Numbered from the stretch's first letter, positions 15,569 to 24,307 are shown. The stretch: DNA of 50,702 bases from an uncultured Sphingomonadaceae bacterium (GCA_937996655.1 CALKUK010000024.1:1-50702); one strand, 5' to 3'. The notes: generated from the letters alone by a model not told the origin. Numbers and translations are program-made.

Positions 15569-16969
15569 ATGAATTTTGTCCGTCAGGCGACTGCCTTGGT
15601 TTCCGTGCTGCTGGTGGCAGGGACAGCCGCTGTGGCGCAGCAGGCCCCCAAGAACATTCTCCCGCCGACGGTGACTCAGACAGCTCCGACAGCCGTGCCA
15701 CTACCCGCGCCCGCCTCGGCTGTCCCAGAGGCTGTGGCCCCCGCTGTCATCGCACCGGTGGCTCCGGTCGCGCCGACCTGGTCTCTTACCGATGCCGGAA
15801 AACTTTTGGCCGTGGTGCGTGCAGTTGCCAAGCGCGGCCTCATTGCGGCGGACTATGAACCTGATGCGCTTCAGGCGGCGATTGCAGTCGGAGAAGGCGT
15901 CGCGCTCAACGATGTCACGACGCGCGTATTCACCCGGCTTGCATCCGATCTGCGCGATGGCCGCACGCCGCGCGCCGCGCGGGTGCAGTGGCTGATTGTT
16001 GATACGGATGCTGTCACTTTGCCCATCGATGTTGCGCTCTCCAAAGCGCTGGCGTCGCATGATATTGATGGCGCGCTGACGGCGCTGGAGCCCAAACATC
16101 CGGATTACGCTGCGCTCAAGGCGGAACTCGCCAGGACGCACGCCTCCGATACGGCGAAAATCAGTCTGCTGCGCGTCAATCTGGACCGCTGGCGGTGGAT
16201 GCCGCAATCGCTCGGTGAAAAGCATGTGCTCGCCAATGTCCCCGAATATATGGTTCGGGTGAATACCTATGGACGCAACATTGCGGCCTACCGCGTCATT
16301 GTCGGCAAAAAGGATACGGCCACGCCGCAGCTCTCGGCCAACGCCGTCGGCATTGTCGTGCATCCGCCCTGGCAATTGCCGCAGAGCATCATCCGGCAAG
16401 AGGTGGGTCCGCTTATTGCCCGCGATCCCGCCGCCGCGCGGGCACGGGGTTATGTCTGGACGGGGTCGGGCAAGACGCTGTCCGTTGTGCAAAAGCCGGG
16501 GCCGACCGCCGCACTCGGCCAGTTGAAGATCGACATGCCCAATGGCGAATCGATCTTCCTCCATGACACGCCCAACAAGACGCTGTTTGCCAATAACCCG
16601 CGCGCCTATAGCCATGGGTGCCTGCGCACCGAGCGGGCGTTTGAACTGGGCATTCTGCTTAGCCTTATCCAATCGGGCGAACGGCTTGATGACGTGACGG
16701 TGCGGGAACGGATCGCTGATGATCTCGTGACCCTCATCCGCGCCGGTAAGACAGCGAAATATCCGTTCAATGAATCGATCCCGGTTCATATCGGCTATTT
16801 CACAATGGCAACGGCAGGCGGAAAGGCGTTGCAGAGCTTCCCGGATCTTTATGGTCGTGATGTGCCAGTTGTTGCGGCCTTTGCCCGGCCCCGTGTGGAC
16901 CAGCCGACCGCGCTTCCGCCCGTAGCCCCGCCCCCGGTGGCGTCTGCGCCGCCGACGCCGGTCGGTTGA
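15569..16969 (+). CDS. Secreted L,D-transpeptidase (YcbB-like)
   Basis: Periplasmic peptidoglycan cross-linking enzyme of 466 residues. A signal peptide (residues 1-24, ending AVAQQ) is followed by a Pro/Ala linker to about 70, an N-terminal scaffold domain and the YkuD catalytic domain with H332 in FLHDTP and the nucleophile C351 in YSHGCLRTERAF. A second Pro/Val/Ala-rich tail ends the protein. ATG 15569 is chosen because it starts the signal peptide. It is monocistronic and divergent from the CHASE2-EAL gene. Confidence 0.92.
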   Translation: MNFVRQATALVSVLLVAGTAAVAQQAPKNILPPTVTQTAPTAVPLPAPASAVPEAVAPAVIAPVAPVAPTWSLTDAGKLLAVVRAVAKRGLIAADYEPDALQAAIAVGEGVALNDVTTRVFTRLASDLRDGRTPRAARVQWLIVDTDAVTLPIDVALSKALASHDIDGALTALEPKHPDYAALKAELARTHASDTAKISLLRVNLDRWRWMPQSLGEKHVLANVPEYMVRVNTYGRNIAAYRVIVGKKDTATPQLSANAVGIVVHPPWQLPQSIIRQEVGPLIARDPAAARARGYVWTGSGKTLSVVQKPGPTAALGQLKIDMPNGESIFLHDTPNKTLFANNPRAYSHGCLRTERAFELGILLSLIQSGERLDDVTVRERIADDLVTLIRAGKTAKYPFNESIPVHIGYFTMATAGGKALQSFPDLYGRDVPVVAAFARPRVDQPTALPPVAPPPVASAPPTPVG

Positions 16970-17069
16970 TCGCCCGCAATCCATTGAAACAATTGGGTGG
17001 GCGTTGGATGGTGTGAACGACACCACCAATGTCCATTTGCGTCATCATTGCGCAACAATGCATGCTAGG

Positions 17070-17099
17070 CTGGCATTTTTGTTACGAATCTGTTATACT
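17070..17099 (+). promoter_or_regulatory. carD promoter with extended -10
   Basis: CTGGCA (17070-17075), 18 bases, TATACT (17094-17099) preceded by TG at 17091-17092. It would give a leader of about 135 bases before carD. The rest of this 271-base gap shows only a small hairpin, TGGTGT/ACACCA, after the transpeptidase gene. Confidence 0.5.
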
Positions 17100-17240
17100 C
17101 CGTCTCGACAGCGGGGTTCACCCGCACCCGGATAAAGTTGTCCAGACCAAAAGCCTTGGCGCACCCTGCGTTGCCGTTCTTTCTGACGCGCGCATCCTGC
17201 GATGGCTCCATGGACACATCGGTTGGAAAGGTCGCAGTAA

Positions 17241-17774
17241 ATGTCTTCTAGCGCGTTGAATTTCGTCGTCGGCGATTATGTCGTTTACCCCAAGCATGGC
17301 GTTGGCCGTGTTGTGGAACTGCAAAGCTCTGAAATCGCCGGCATGAAGCTGGAACTTTATGTTCTGCGCTTTGAAAAAGAGAAAATGACGCTCCGCGTTC
17401 CGACTAACAAGGCGGAAAGCGTCGGCATGCGCAAGCTGTCGTCCGACAAGCAGATGAACGAAGCGCTCATCACCCTGAAGGGCAAGCCCAAGGTCAAGCG
17501 GACCATGTGGTCGCGCCGTGCGCAGGAATATGAAGCGAAGATCAATTCGGGCGACCTTGTGTCGATTGCCGAAGTGGTCCGCGATCTGTTCCGTCCGGAA
17601 GATGCGCCGGAGCAGAGCTATTCCGAACGCCAGATCTTCGAAGGTGCGACAAGCCGCCTTGCGCGCGAACTCGCAGCCATGGAACAGACCGATGAGAAGG
17701 CGGCCGCCGTCAAGATCATCGAGATCCTGAAGAAGGCAGCGCCGCAATATCAAAAGGTTGCAGCCGAGGCTTAA
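17241..17774 (+). CDS. CarD/CdnL-family RNA polymerase-binding regulator
   Basis: Essential-type transcription factor that binds the RNA polymerase beta subunit and stabilises open complexes at rRNA and housekeeping promoters. The 177-residue protein has the Tudor-like RNAP-interaction domain (residues 8-70, FVVGDYVVYPKHGVGRVVEL) and a helical C-terminal DNA-contact domain with the conserved tryptophan in RTMWSRRAQEYEAKI. CarD-type rather than TRCF fragment because it is complete with stop and terminator. Confidence 0.95.
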   Translation: MSSSALNFVVGDYVVYPKHGVGRVVELQSSEIAGMKLELYVLRFEKEKMTLRVPTNKAESVGMRKLSSDKQMNEALITLKGKPKVKRTMWSRRAQEYEAKINSGDLVSIAEVVRDLFRPEDAPEQSYSERQIFEGATSRLARELAAMEQTDEKAAAVKIIEILKKAAPQYQKVAAEA

Positions 17775-17805
17775 TCGGCCGCGCTGGCACATCCCAGATT
17801 CGAAG

Positions 17806-17832
17806 AGGGCGGTCAGTTTGGCCGCCCTTTTT
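17806..17832 (+). terminator. Rho-independent terminator of carD
   Basis: AGGGCGG (17806-17812) pairs with CCGCCCT (17822-17828), 9-base loop, then TTTTTG. It lies 31 bases after the carD stop. Confidence 0.85.
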
Positions 17833-17834
17833 GT

Positions 17835-17864
17835 TTGACGCATCGCTCCGTCAATGTGTATTAT
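17835..17864 (+). promoter_or_regulatory. Promoter of the GIN-domain gene pair
   Basis: TTGACG (17835-17840), 18-base spacer, TATTAT (17859-17864), giving a start near 17872 and a leader of about 22 bases with GAGG before ATG 17894. Strong housekeeping-type promoter overlapped by an 18-bp dyad. Confidence 0.65.
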
Positions 17865-17875
17865 ATGAATAATAC
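17858..17875. promoter_or_regulatory. Perfect 7-4-7 dyad over the GIN promoter -10
   Basis: GTATTAT-ATGA-ATAATAC is a perfect inverted repeat covering the -10 and start point, as a repressor operator would. The same layout with one arm mismatch recurs at 41619-41636. The regulator is not in this window. Confidence 0.6.
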
Positions 17876-17893
17876 AGTGAATGAGGTGTGATC

Positions 17894-18631
17894 ATGCGGA
17901 ATGGAATTCTGGCGGGCCTGCTGGCCGTAACACTGACACTTGGCGGGTGCGGCCGCGGCGGAGCAGAACAAGGCCCGGAAGAGACGCGATCCTTTGCCTT
18001 GCGGGACTTTGATCGGGTGACGCTGAACGGAGCCGATGATGTGAATGTCATTTATGGCCGCGACTTTGCAGTGGTCGCGGCCGGTCCGCAAAACGCGCTC
18101 GACCGTCTGGACATCCGCAAGGACGGGACCACTCTGGTGGTCGGCCAAAAGGAAGACAAAGGCTGGACGATCGGGTGGGACAAGCACAAATCCGCCGCGA
18201 TCGTGACGGTCACCTTGCCATTGATCCGCGCGGCGACATTGTCCGGCGCAGGGGACATGAACGTCGCCAGCGCTACGCCTGAAGATGCCTTTACGGCGCG
18301 CCTGTCCGGCTCCGGCAATATGACTGTGGCCAATAGCCGCGCAAAGGCGGTTGATCTGACACTGACCGGGGCGGGCAGCATGAAATTGCGGGGGCTTGCC
18401 GACAGCGTGACAGCGCAGCTGACGGGGTCTGGCAGCGTGGATGCGGTCGGCCTGACCGCGCGGGACGTGACGGTTGACCTGTCCGGGGCCGGGAGCATCT
18501 CGGCCAGCGCAAGTGAGCTTGCCACAGGCACCTTGTCGGGCGTCGGCAATGTCGACATTGCGGGGTCCGCGCGCTGCGCTGTCCGCAAGACGGGCATTGG
18601 CGAGGTTCGCTGCGGCGTCGCGCGGGAATAG
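17894..18631 (+). CDS. GIN-domain (DUF2807) lipoprotein
   Basis: Exported protein of 245 residues with a lipoprotein signal (LTLGGCGR, Cys about residue 18-19). The remainder is a GIN/DUF2807 beta-helix-like domain recognised by repeated short turns such as LSGAGDMNV, LSGSGNMTV, LTGAGSMKL, LTGSGSVDA and LSGAGSISA about every 20 residues. Function of such proteins is unknown; they are often envelope-associated. ATG 17894 is chosen over GTG 17888 because GAGG sits 7 bases before it. First of a pair with a second GIN protein 43 bases downstream. Confidence 0.85.
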   Translation: MRNGILAGLLAVTLTLGGCGRGGAEQGPEETRSFALRDFDRVTLNGADDVNVIYGRDFAVVAAGPQNALDRLDIRKDGTTLVVGQKEDKGWTIGWDKHKSAAIVTVTLPLIRAATLSGAGDMNVASATPEDAFTARLSGSGNMTVANSRAKAVDLTLTGAGSMKLRGLADSVTAQLTGSGSVDAVGLTARDVTVDLSGAGSISASASELATGTLSGVGNVDIAGSARCAVRKTGIGEVRCGVARE

Positions 18632-18674
18632 GGATCGCTTGCCCCGGGCGGTGGCACGTTCCATACATCCCTGC

Positions 18675-19370
18675 ATGACGCGTCTTGTCCTGATCGCCCT
18701 CTTGGCCAGTTTATCCCTGCCTGCTGCGGCTGACGCGGCGGAGCGGACCTATTCCGTGCCTGATTTTCAACGCATTCGCGTTGCCGGACCCTTTCGGGTT
18801 GAGGTCATCGCGGACCGGATGACGACAGCCCGCGCCAAGGGCAGCACCGATGCCTTGGACCGTGTCCGGCTCGACGTGCAGGGCCAGACTCTGTTTGTGC
18901 GGCTGGACCGCAGCAATTTCGGCGGATCGGACGATAAGGGGCCGCCTGCCCTCATCACCCTTCACGCGCCCGCCCTCCGCGAAGCCACGCTCGCGGGCAG
19001 CGGGTCCCTCTCGCTTTCCGGCATGAAGGGGCTGCGCGTCGCGGTCGTTGTGGAAGGCTCCGGCAGCCTGACCGCCAACAATGTTCAGGCCGACAGGATG
19101 GATATTGGCGTGATCGGCACGGGTCGTCTGACGCTGTCCGGAAAAGCCAAGTCCGCCACCCTGACCGGCCGGGGTGCAGGGTCCGTCAACGGGGGTGCGC
19201 TCATCGTTGATGATTTGAGCGTCACCTGGGAAAGCGCGGGGGACGCAACCTTGGCGGCCACACGCACCGCCAAAATCACGTCGACAGGCACGGGCAATGT
19301 CACCGTCTCGGGCAAACCGGGGTGCACCGTCACCAATGGCGGCAATGGCCAGGTGACCTGCGGGCAATAG
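18675..19370 (+). CDS. GIN-domain (DUF2807) secreted protein
   Basis: Paralogue of the preceding gene, 231 residues, with a cleavable signal peptide (MTRLVLIALLASLSLPAAADA) instead of a lipobox. The domain again shows turn repeats (LAGSGSLSL, VEGSGSLTA, TGTGNVTVSGK) and ends with a Cys-containing CTVTNGGNGQVTCGQ that parallels RCAVRKTGIGEVRCG of the first protein; the two cysteines could form a disulfide. Probably co-transcribed with the lipoprotein. Function unknown. Confidence 0.85.
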   Translation: MTRLVLIALLASLSLPAAADAAERTYSVPDFQRIRVAGPFRVEVIADRMTTARAKGSTDALDRVRLDVQGQTLFVRLDRSNFGGSDDKGPPALITLHAPALREATLAGSGSLSLSGMKGLRVAVVVEGSGSLTANNVQADRMDIGVIGTGRLTLSGKAKSATLTGRGAGSVNGGALIVDDLSVTWESAGDATLAATRTAKITSTGTGNVTVSGKPGCTVTNGGNGQVTCGQ

Positions 19371-19394
19371 GTCCGGCGGTGCTGCGGCCCGCCC

Positions 19395-19805
19395 TTAAAT
19401 CAGCGACAGATCGGCCAGTTCGCTCAACAGGGTCGGCGGCAGGTCAGACACATCTTCGCCTTCGCGGACGCTGCCCAGATCGGCGGGCGCGTCCTTGTCT
19501 TCCAGATAGCGCCAGCCCTGATGCGCGCGCCGGGCGATCGGGCTGACGGGGACGACCTTCGCCTCCAGCACGATGTTGACGCGGCCTTCAGGCGTGTCTT
19601 CAAAGCCCAAGACCCGCGCGCGGCCCACCAGCTGGTGCTTGATGATCCAATAGAGCGAGCCGCCGTCGAGAATCTCGGCGTGGCGCTTGGGCAGATAGCG
19701 TGTGGTCAGGCGGACGGTTCCGCCCATTTGGTTGGCGTCGATACGTTGCGCGAGATCGGCAAAGGCGGCGCCGCCGAAGGCCACGCGGGAAAGGTGTAGC
19801 GGCAT
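19395..19805 (-). CDS. DUF1489 family protein
   Basis: A 136-residue alphaproteobacterial protein of unknown function. MPLHLSRVAFG at the N-terminus, TRYLPKRHAEIL, GGSLYWIIKHQLVGRARVLGF and RAHQGWRYLEDKDAPADL match the family as I know it. No signal peptide or membrane segment. Its ATG overlaps the mgtE stop by one base, so it is translated after mgtE from the same mRNA. Confidence 0.85.
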   Translation of the reverse strand: MPLHLSRVAFGGAAFADLAQRIDANQMGGTVRLTTRYLPKRHAEILDGGSLYWIIKHQLVGRARVLGFEDTPEGRVNIVLEAKVVPVSPIARRAHQGWRYLEDKDAPADLGSVREGEDVSDLPPTLLSELADLSLI

Positions 19806-21211
19806 CAGGCAGCGAGCTGAGCGAGGGATGCAAGGCCTAGGAAGCTGAAGAAGCCCATGACGTCTGTCATCATTGTCACAAAAACTGCGGAGGATACCGC
19901 TGGGTCCACATTGAGCCGGTCGAGCGTGACGGGCACCATGATGCCTGCAAGGCCTGCGACGAGATTATTGATTACCATGGCTGAACCCATGACAAGGCCA
20001 AGCATCGGATTTCCATAAATGAACCCAACGGCGGATCCGATGAGCAGACCCAGCGACAAACCGTTGGCAATAGCGATTCTCAATTCCCTGAAGATCATTC
20101 GGGTTGTGTTGGAACTTGTCAGTTCATTCGTGGCAATGGCACGCACGACGACGGCAAGGGTCTGAGTGCCCGCATTGCCCCCCATCCCAGATACAATTGG
20201 CATTAGAACTGCAAGCAACGCCAGTTTGGCGATCTCGCCCTGAAACATGCCAACGACACTAGAAGCAATAATCGCGGTGCCCAGATTGACAAAAAGCCAA
20301 GTCAGGCGGGTTTGCACGGTCAGGAAGATTGGCTCGTTAATGTCGCCTTCACCGGCGCCGGAGAGCTTGAGGATGTCCTCGCTCGCCTCTTCCTGAATGA
20401 TGTGCACGATGTCATCGACCGTGATCATCCCGACAAGGCGGCCTGATGGATCGACCACGGCGGCCGAGATCAGGCCATATTTCTGGAATCGCAGCGCGAC
20501 TTCTTCCTGATCCATCTCGACCGGAATCAGCGTCTGCTCCCGCTTCATGACATCGGCCATGCTGACGCCGCGCGGTGTGCGCAGCACCCAGCTGAGATGG
20601 CAGGTGCCGACAGGGCGGTGCTGCGGATCAACGACAAAGACTTCCCAGAAATCTGTTGTCAGATCCTGATTTTCACGCAGATAATCGATCACCTGCCCCA
20701 CGGACCAATGTTCGGGCACCGCGATCAGCTCGCGCTGCATCAGGCGGCCGGCGGATTCTTCCGGGTAGGACAGCGCTTCTTCAATGGCGGCGCGGTCATC
20801 AGGGGCCAGCGCGCGGAGAACGGCGCGCTGGTCGTCCTCCTCCATATCCTCGATGATGGCGACGGCGTCATCGGTATCGAGTTCTGCGGCAATATCGGCC
20901 ACCTGCTCGGGCGCCAGATCGTCGATCAGGTCCTCACGGACATAATCGTTCATTTCCGCAATGACGTCGGCGTCGATTAGGTCGGACAGTGCGCGCACCA
21001 GCGCGCGGCGGTCATCCGCCGGGGTCTGTTCGATCAGGTCGGCGATGTCGGCGGGGTGGAGCGGCGCGACGAGCGTGCGTGCGCCATCATCGTCGCCATC
21101 ATCGACGGCGGCGAGAACGTCGCGCACAAATTCCCGCTTCAGGTGGTCGTCTTCGTCCAGCTGGTTTTCGACCACGGGGTCGGCGGTGCGGGTGATGTCG
21201 GTTTCGCTCAT
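19805..21211 (-). CDS. mgtE: Magnesium transporter MgtE
   Basis: Mg2+-gated inner-membrane channel, 468 residues. An acidic N-domain (about 25-150, with repeats such as LHPADIADLIEQTP and LAPEQVADIAAELD), two CBS domains (about 150-270, RLMQRELIAVPEHWSV and GMITVDDIVHIIQEEA) and five membrane helices (about 300-468) with the selectivity segment MPIVSGMGGNAGTQTLAVVVR. ATG 21211 has GGAAGGGACG just upstream; the longer frame has no SD or family similarity. Two-gene operon with DUF1489, divergent from the LLM gene. Confidence 0.95.
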   Translation of the reverse strand: MSETDITRTADPVVENQLDEDDHLKREFVRDVLAAVDDGDDDGARTLVAPLHPADIADLIEQTPADDRRALVRALSDLIDADVIAEMNDYVREDLIDDLAPEQVADIAAELDTDDAVAIIEDMEEDDQRAVLRALAPDDRAAIEEALSYPEESAGRLMQRELIAVPEHWSVGQVIDYLRENQDLTTDFWEVFVVDPQHRPVGTCHLSWVLRTPRGVSMADVMKREQTLIPVEMDQEEVALRFQKYGLISAAVVDPSGRLVGMITVDDIVHIIQEEASEDILKLSGAGEGDINEPIFLTVQTRLTWLFVNLGTAIIASSVVGMFQGEIAKLALLAVLMPIVSGMGGNAGTQTLAVVVRAIATNELTSSNTTRMIFRELRIAIANGLSLGLLIGSAVGFIYGNPMLGLVMGSAMVINNLVAGLAGIMVPVTLDRLNVDPAVSSAVFVTMMTDVMGFFSFLGLASLAQLAA

Positions 21212-21316
21212 CGTCCCTTCCGTCAGGCTGGCGTTCAACGTTGCGTGGTTAGGCGCGCTGATTCCGCATGGCAAGCTTTGCCTTCCATCCCGGCAAAGCG
21301 TTGCTAGATTGGGAGG

Positions 21317-22342
21317 ATGACAGACACATTTCTTCTTTCCGTGCTCGATCAGTCTCCGATTGAGGAAGGCCACACGGCAGCGGACGCGCTGCGCAATACG
21401 ATTGACCTTGCCCAGACGTGCGATGCGGCGGGATATCACCGCTATTGGCTGGCCGAACACCACGCCTCGCCGGGGCTGGCCGGTTGTGCGCCAGAGGCGC
21501 TGATGGGCCCGGTGGCGCTCGCCACCCACCGCATCCGTCTGGGGTCCGGGGGAATCATGCTGCCGCATTATTCCCCGTTCAAGGTTGCCGAGACGTTCAA
21601 GCTTCTCGCTGCACTGGCGCCGGACCGGATTGACCTTGGTCTAGGCCGAGCGCCGGGCACGGACGGACGGACCTCTTATGCGCTCCAGCGGGATCGGTCC
21701 CGCCGGATGCCGGTCGATGACTTCCCTCAGAATCTGGCGGAGGTGCTGGCGTATCTCGGCAATGGCCTGCCCGAGGATCACCCCTTTGCCAGCCTGAAGG
21801 ACACGCTGCCGAAGGGCGGCGGTGCCATTGAGCCTTGGTTGCTCGGCTCGTCCGTCGAGAGCGCGGCTTGGGCCGCAGAGGTGGGGCTGCCTTATTGCAT
21901 TGCCGATTTCATCAATTCAGACGGCCTGCCGCAGGCTGAGCTTTACAAGCGCCACTTCCGCCCGTCGCGCTGGCTGGATAAGCCGTATCTGATGGTCGCC
22001 AGCTGGGCGATTGCGGCGCCGACACGCGCCGAGGCGGAACGTCTGGCCGTGCCCGCGCGCATGATGTTCCACCATCTGGTGCGCGGAGAGCTGATCCCCG
22101 TGCCGTCGGTTGAAAAGGCGGAAAGCTGGGCTGCAACTGTGGTGGATGCGCCGCAGCGCAATCGCCGCTCGATCCTCGGCAGTCCTTCTGAGGTGAAGGC
22201 GCAGGTGGATGATGTGGCTGCCCAATTTGGCGCGGATGAGATGATGCTCGTCAACATCATGCCTGACCATGAAGCCCGCAAGCGCAGCTATCGTCTGATC
22301 GCTGCCGAATATGGGCTGGCATCGCCTGCCCAAGCCGCGTAG
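21317..22342 (+). CDS. LLM class flavin-dependent oxidoreductase
   Basis: Bacterial luciferase-like protein of 341 residues, the group that includes YhbW-type enzymes. LSVLDQSPIEEGHTA, YHRYWLAEHHASPGLAG, RIRLGSGGIMLPHYSPFKVAE and RIDLGLGRAPGTD are the characteristic blocks of FMN-dependent members. Substrate is unknown. It is 37 bases upstream of the cyclophilin gene. Confidence 0.9.
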   Translation: MTDTFLLSVLDQSPIEEGHTAADALRNTIDLAQTCDAAGYHRYWLAEHHASPGLAGCAPEALMGPVALATHRIRLGSGGIMLPHYSPFKVAETFKLLAALAPDRIDLGLGRAPGTDGRTSYALQRDRSRRMPVDDFPQNLAEVLAYLGNGLPEDHPFASLKDTLPKGGGAIEPWLLGSSVESAAWAAEVGLPYCIADFINSDGLPQAELYKRHFRPSRWLDKPYLMVASWAIAAPTRAEAERLAVPARMMFHHLVRGELIPVPSVEKAESWAATVVDAPQRNRRSILGSPSEVKAQVDDVAAQFGADEMMLVNIMPDHEARKRSYRLIAAEYGLASPAQAA

Positions 22343-22379
22343 GGGCGGGCGCAGTTTTTCATCAGCAGAAAGTCCAGCC

Positions 22380-22826
22380 ATGGCCGATACCCTGACCTTC
22401 ACCCTCGAAACCGGCGACGTTGTCATCCAGCTGCGTCCCGATCTCGCCCCCGGCCATGTGGCCCGCATCACGGAACTGGCCCAGGAAGGCTTTTACGATG
22501 GCGTCGTGTTCCACCGCGTCATCGCTGGCTTCATGGCGCAGGGCGGTGATCCCACCGGCACCGGCATGGGCGGTTCGGACAAGCCCGACCTCGCGGCTGA
22601 ATTCAACGCAGAACCCCATGTGCGCGGCACTTGCTCCATGGCGCGCGCGATGAACCCGAACAGCGCCAACAGCCAGTTCTTCATCTGCTTCGACGATGCA
22701 GGCTTCCTTGACCGTCAATATACGGTTTGGGGTCAGGTCACGTCGGGCATGGAACATATCGACGCGCTGCCCAAGGGTGAGCCGCCCGCAAAGCCCGGCA
22801 AGATCGTCAAGGCGACGGTCGCCTAA
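22380..22826 (+). CDS. ppiB: Cytoplasmic cyclophilin-type peptidyl-prolyl isomerase
   Basis: Catalyses cis-trans isomerisation of Xaa-Pro bonds, 148 residues, no signal peptide. Active-site arginine and phenylalanine in VVFHRVIAGFMAQGGDPTG, then TCSMARAMNPNSANSQFFIC and the Trp loop YTVWGQVTSGME. ATG 22380 gives the normal length. The stop overlaps the convergent LysR gene stop by 4 bases. Confidence 0.95.
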   Translation: MADTLTFTLETGDVVIQLRPDLAPGHVARITELAQEGFYDGVVFHRVIAGFMAQGGDPTGTGMGGSDKPDLAAEFNAEPHVRGTCSMARAMNPNSANSQFFICFDDAGFLDRQYTVWGQVTSGMEHIDALPKGEPPAKPGKIVKATVA

Positions 22827-23710
22827 TCAGCCTGATAGAGATGGACCAGCCAGTCGCGGAACAACCGCACTGGCTGGCTTTCCAGCGCGCGCGGCCGGCA
22901 GGCGAACCAATAGCTGTAGGGGCTGCGCACCTCGATATCCGCAAACATCCGGACGAGCCGTTCATCGGCATAATCGGCGAGCAGATTCTGGTGCAGGAAG
23001 GCAATGCCCATGCCTTGGGCTGCCGCTTCCAGCATCAGCTGGCCTGAATCATAATAATCGATGGCTGCGGGCTCCAGATCGGGCAGGCCGACGGCTTCGC
23101 GCCAGGCGTCAAAGGTTTCTTCCAGTTCGCGGTGGATCATCACCGTCATCTCCCCCACCTGTTCCGGTCGGGTGATGGCATGCGGCCCCTGCACCAGGCG
23201 GCGCGCCCCCACGGTGTAGATGTTGTCGCGATAGATGCGGACGCCATAAAGTGCGGGGTCCAGTTCCCCGGCGAGAGCGATCGCGCAATCCAGACCATCC
23301 CCCAGACGCGACAGAGAATGGGCCGCTGTATCCAGATCGATATGGAGCTGCGGATGCACTTTGCGCATCGCCGGAAAATGCGGGATCAACCGTTGCGATG
23401 CGAAAAGCGACGGCACGCCGAGCCGCAAGCGCATGACATGGTCACGCGATGTCATCGTCTCGATGGCGTCGCCCAGCATTTCGATGGGCTGCGAGACGAG
23501 CCCCATCAACTCCTCGCCATCCTCATTCAGGCGGATCGACTGATGCCCGCGTTCAAATAGGGGGCGGCCCACAAAGGCCTCCAGCGATTGAATTCTGCGG
23601 CTGAGGGCAGGGGACGACAGCGACAGTTCTTCAGCCGCCGCCTTGATAGACCCGAGACGGGCCACTTGGACAAAGGCTTCAATGGCAGCAAGGGACGGGA
23701 GGCGACGCAT
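22823..23710 (-). CDS. LysR-family transcriptional regulator
   Basis: A 295-residue LTTR with an N-terminal winged helix (residues 1-60, FVQVARLGSIKAAAEELSLSSPALSRRIQSLE) and a periplasmic-binding-fold effector domain (about 80-290, LRLGVPSLFASQRLIPHFP and LVQGPHAITRPEQ). It resembles the GcvA-type subgroup. ATG 23710 is used since the upstream 13 codons do not match LTTR starts. A perfect dyad at 23729-23747 upstream of it is a likely autoregulatory site. No divergent protein gene is present; a small RNA candidate is. Confidence 0.92.
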   Translation of the reverse strand: MRRLPSLAAIEAFVQVARLGSIKAAAEELSLSSPALSRRIQSLEAFVGRPLFERGHQSIRLNEDGEELMGLVSQPIEMLGDAIETMTSRDHVMRLRLGVPSLFASQRLIPHFPAMRKVHPQLHIDLDTAAHSLSRLGDGLDCAIALAGELDPALYGVRIYRDNIYTVGARRLVQGPHAITRPEQVGEMTVMIHRELEETFDAWREAVGLPDLEPAAIDYYDSGQLMLEAAAQGMGIAFLHQNLLADYADERLVRMFADIEVRSPYSYWFACRPRALESQPVRLFRDWLVHLYQAD

Positions 23711-23728
23711 TGCAGAGTTATACCTTAC

Positions 23729-23747
23729 GATTGCATAAACTGCAATC
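23729..23747. promoter_or_regulatory. LysR operator candidate
   Basis: GATTGCA-taaac-TGCAATC is a perfect 7-bp inverted repeat with a 5-bp spacer, 18 bases upstream of the LysR ATG. It contains the T-N11-A form bound by LysR regulators. Confidence 0.6.
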
Positions 23748-23790
23748 ACGGTTTTTCATTTCGCATTTGCACAAAAACTGGGTGCAGTGC

Positions 23791-23868
23791 ACATAGAGGG
23801 TGCCTTTCAGGCATCCTCTCCTATACAAACTTTCATAGGCCAGTCCTTCGGGGCTGGCCTTCTTTTTT
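23791..23868 (+). ncRNA. Candidate two-hairpin small RNA
   Basis: AGAGGGTGCC/GGCATCCTCT (23795-23804 with 23810-23819, 5-base loop) is followed by a single-stranded AT-rich linker and a terminator AGGCCAGTCC-TTCG-GGGCTGGCCT (23837-23860) with TCTTTTTTG. No ORF lies between, and no upstream gene on this strand needs a terminator here, which argues for an independent transcript. A promoter is not convincingly placed (TTGCAC at 23767). The CCUCUCCU stretch is pyrimidine-rich and could pair with ribosome-binding sites. Confidence 0.5.
23837..23868 (+). terminator. Strong terminator, UUCG tetraloop
   Basis: Ten-base-pair stem (one G-U pair) with TTCG loop followed by TCTTTTTTG. It ends the candidate small RNA. 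Confidence 0.85.
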
Positions 23869-23869
23869 G

Positions 23870-24307
23870 TGCCTCGTGTCCGCTGCAAGTCACCGACATT
23901 CCCCGCTTTTTCGCGTTGCCATCCGGACTGTTAGGCCTTGCCTCCAGAGCCGGCCGCTGCCCGCGCCCGCGAAATGGCTATGATTGAAAAGGCCAGATCT
24001 TCGGGCTTAAGCCCCACAATTCCGTCTATTTTTAAGACCACTCCCGACGACGGTGGAGGCCCGCATCGCCATGTCCTGGCATGGTGCCCAAGAGTGCAGC
24101 CTCTAGCCTGTGCCCGCTCGTGTGATCCGGATAGCGGGGCCCAAAATCGATTTGAGTCGACTCGTGTTCGGCAGTCAACGCGGACAAGACGCCCCAAATG
24201 GTCGTTCTTTTCCGATGGATGGCATTTCGCCCCACGCCTTCAGTCTTTTTCGCACCTGCACAAAAGGTCATGTTTTGGCCTGCCTTGGAGCAAGCCAAAC
24301 CTATGCC
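23870..24307. other. 438-base stretch without a recognisable gene
   Basis: Frames here are open by chance but carry no family similarity. Local palindromes include GGGCTTAAGCCC near 24002 and GAGTCGACTC near 24155. A minus-strand frame ends in a helix-like stretch (KPEDLAFSIIAISRARAAAG) before a stop near 23931, which might be a decayed gene end. I find nothing firmer. Confidence 0.3.

Noticed and set aside
23931..24197. 88-codon minus-strand frame in the 23.9-24.2 kb gap
   Set aside because: No domain or start signal recognised; only noted as a possible decayed gene end.
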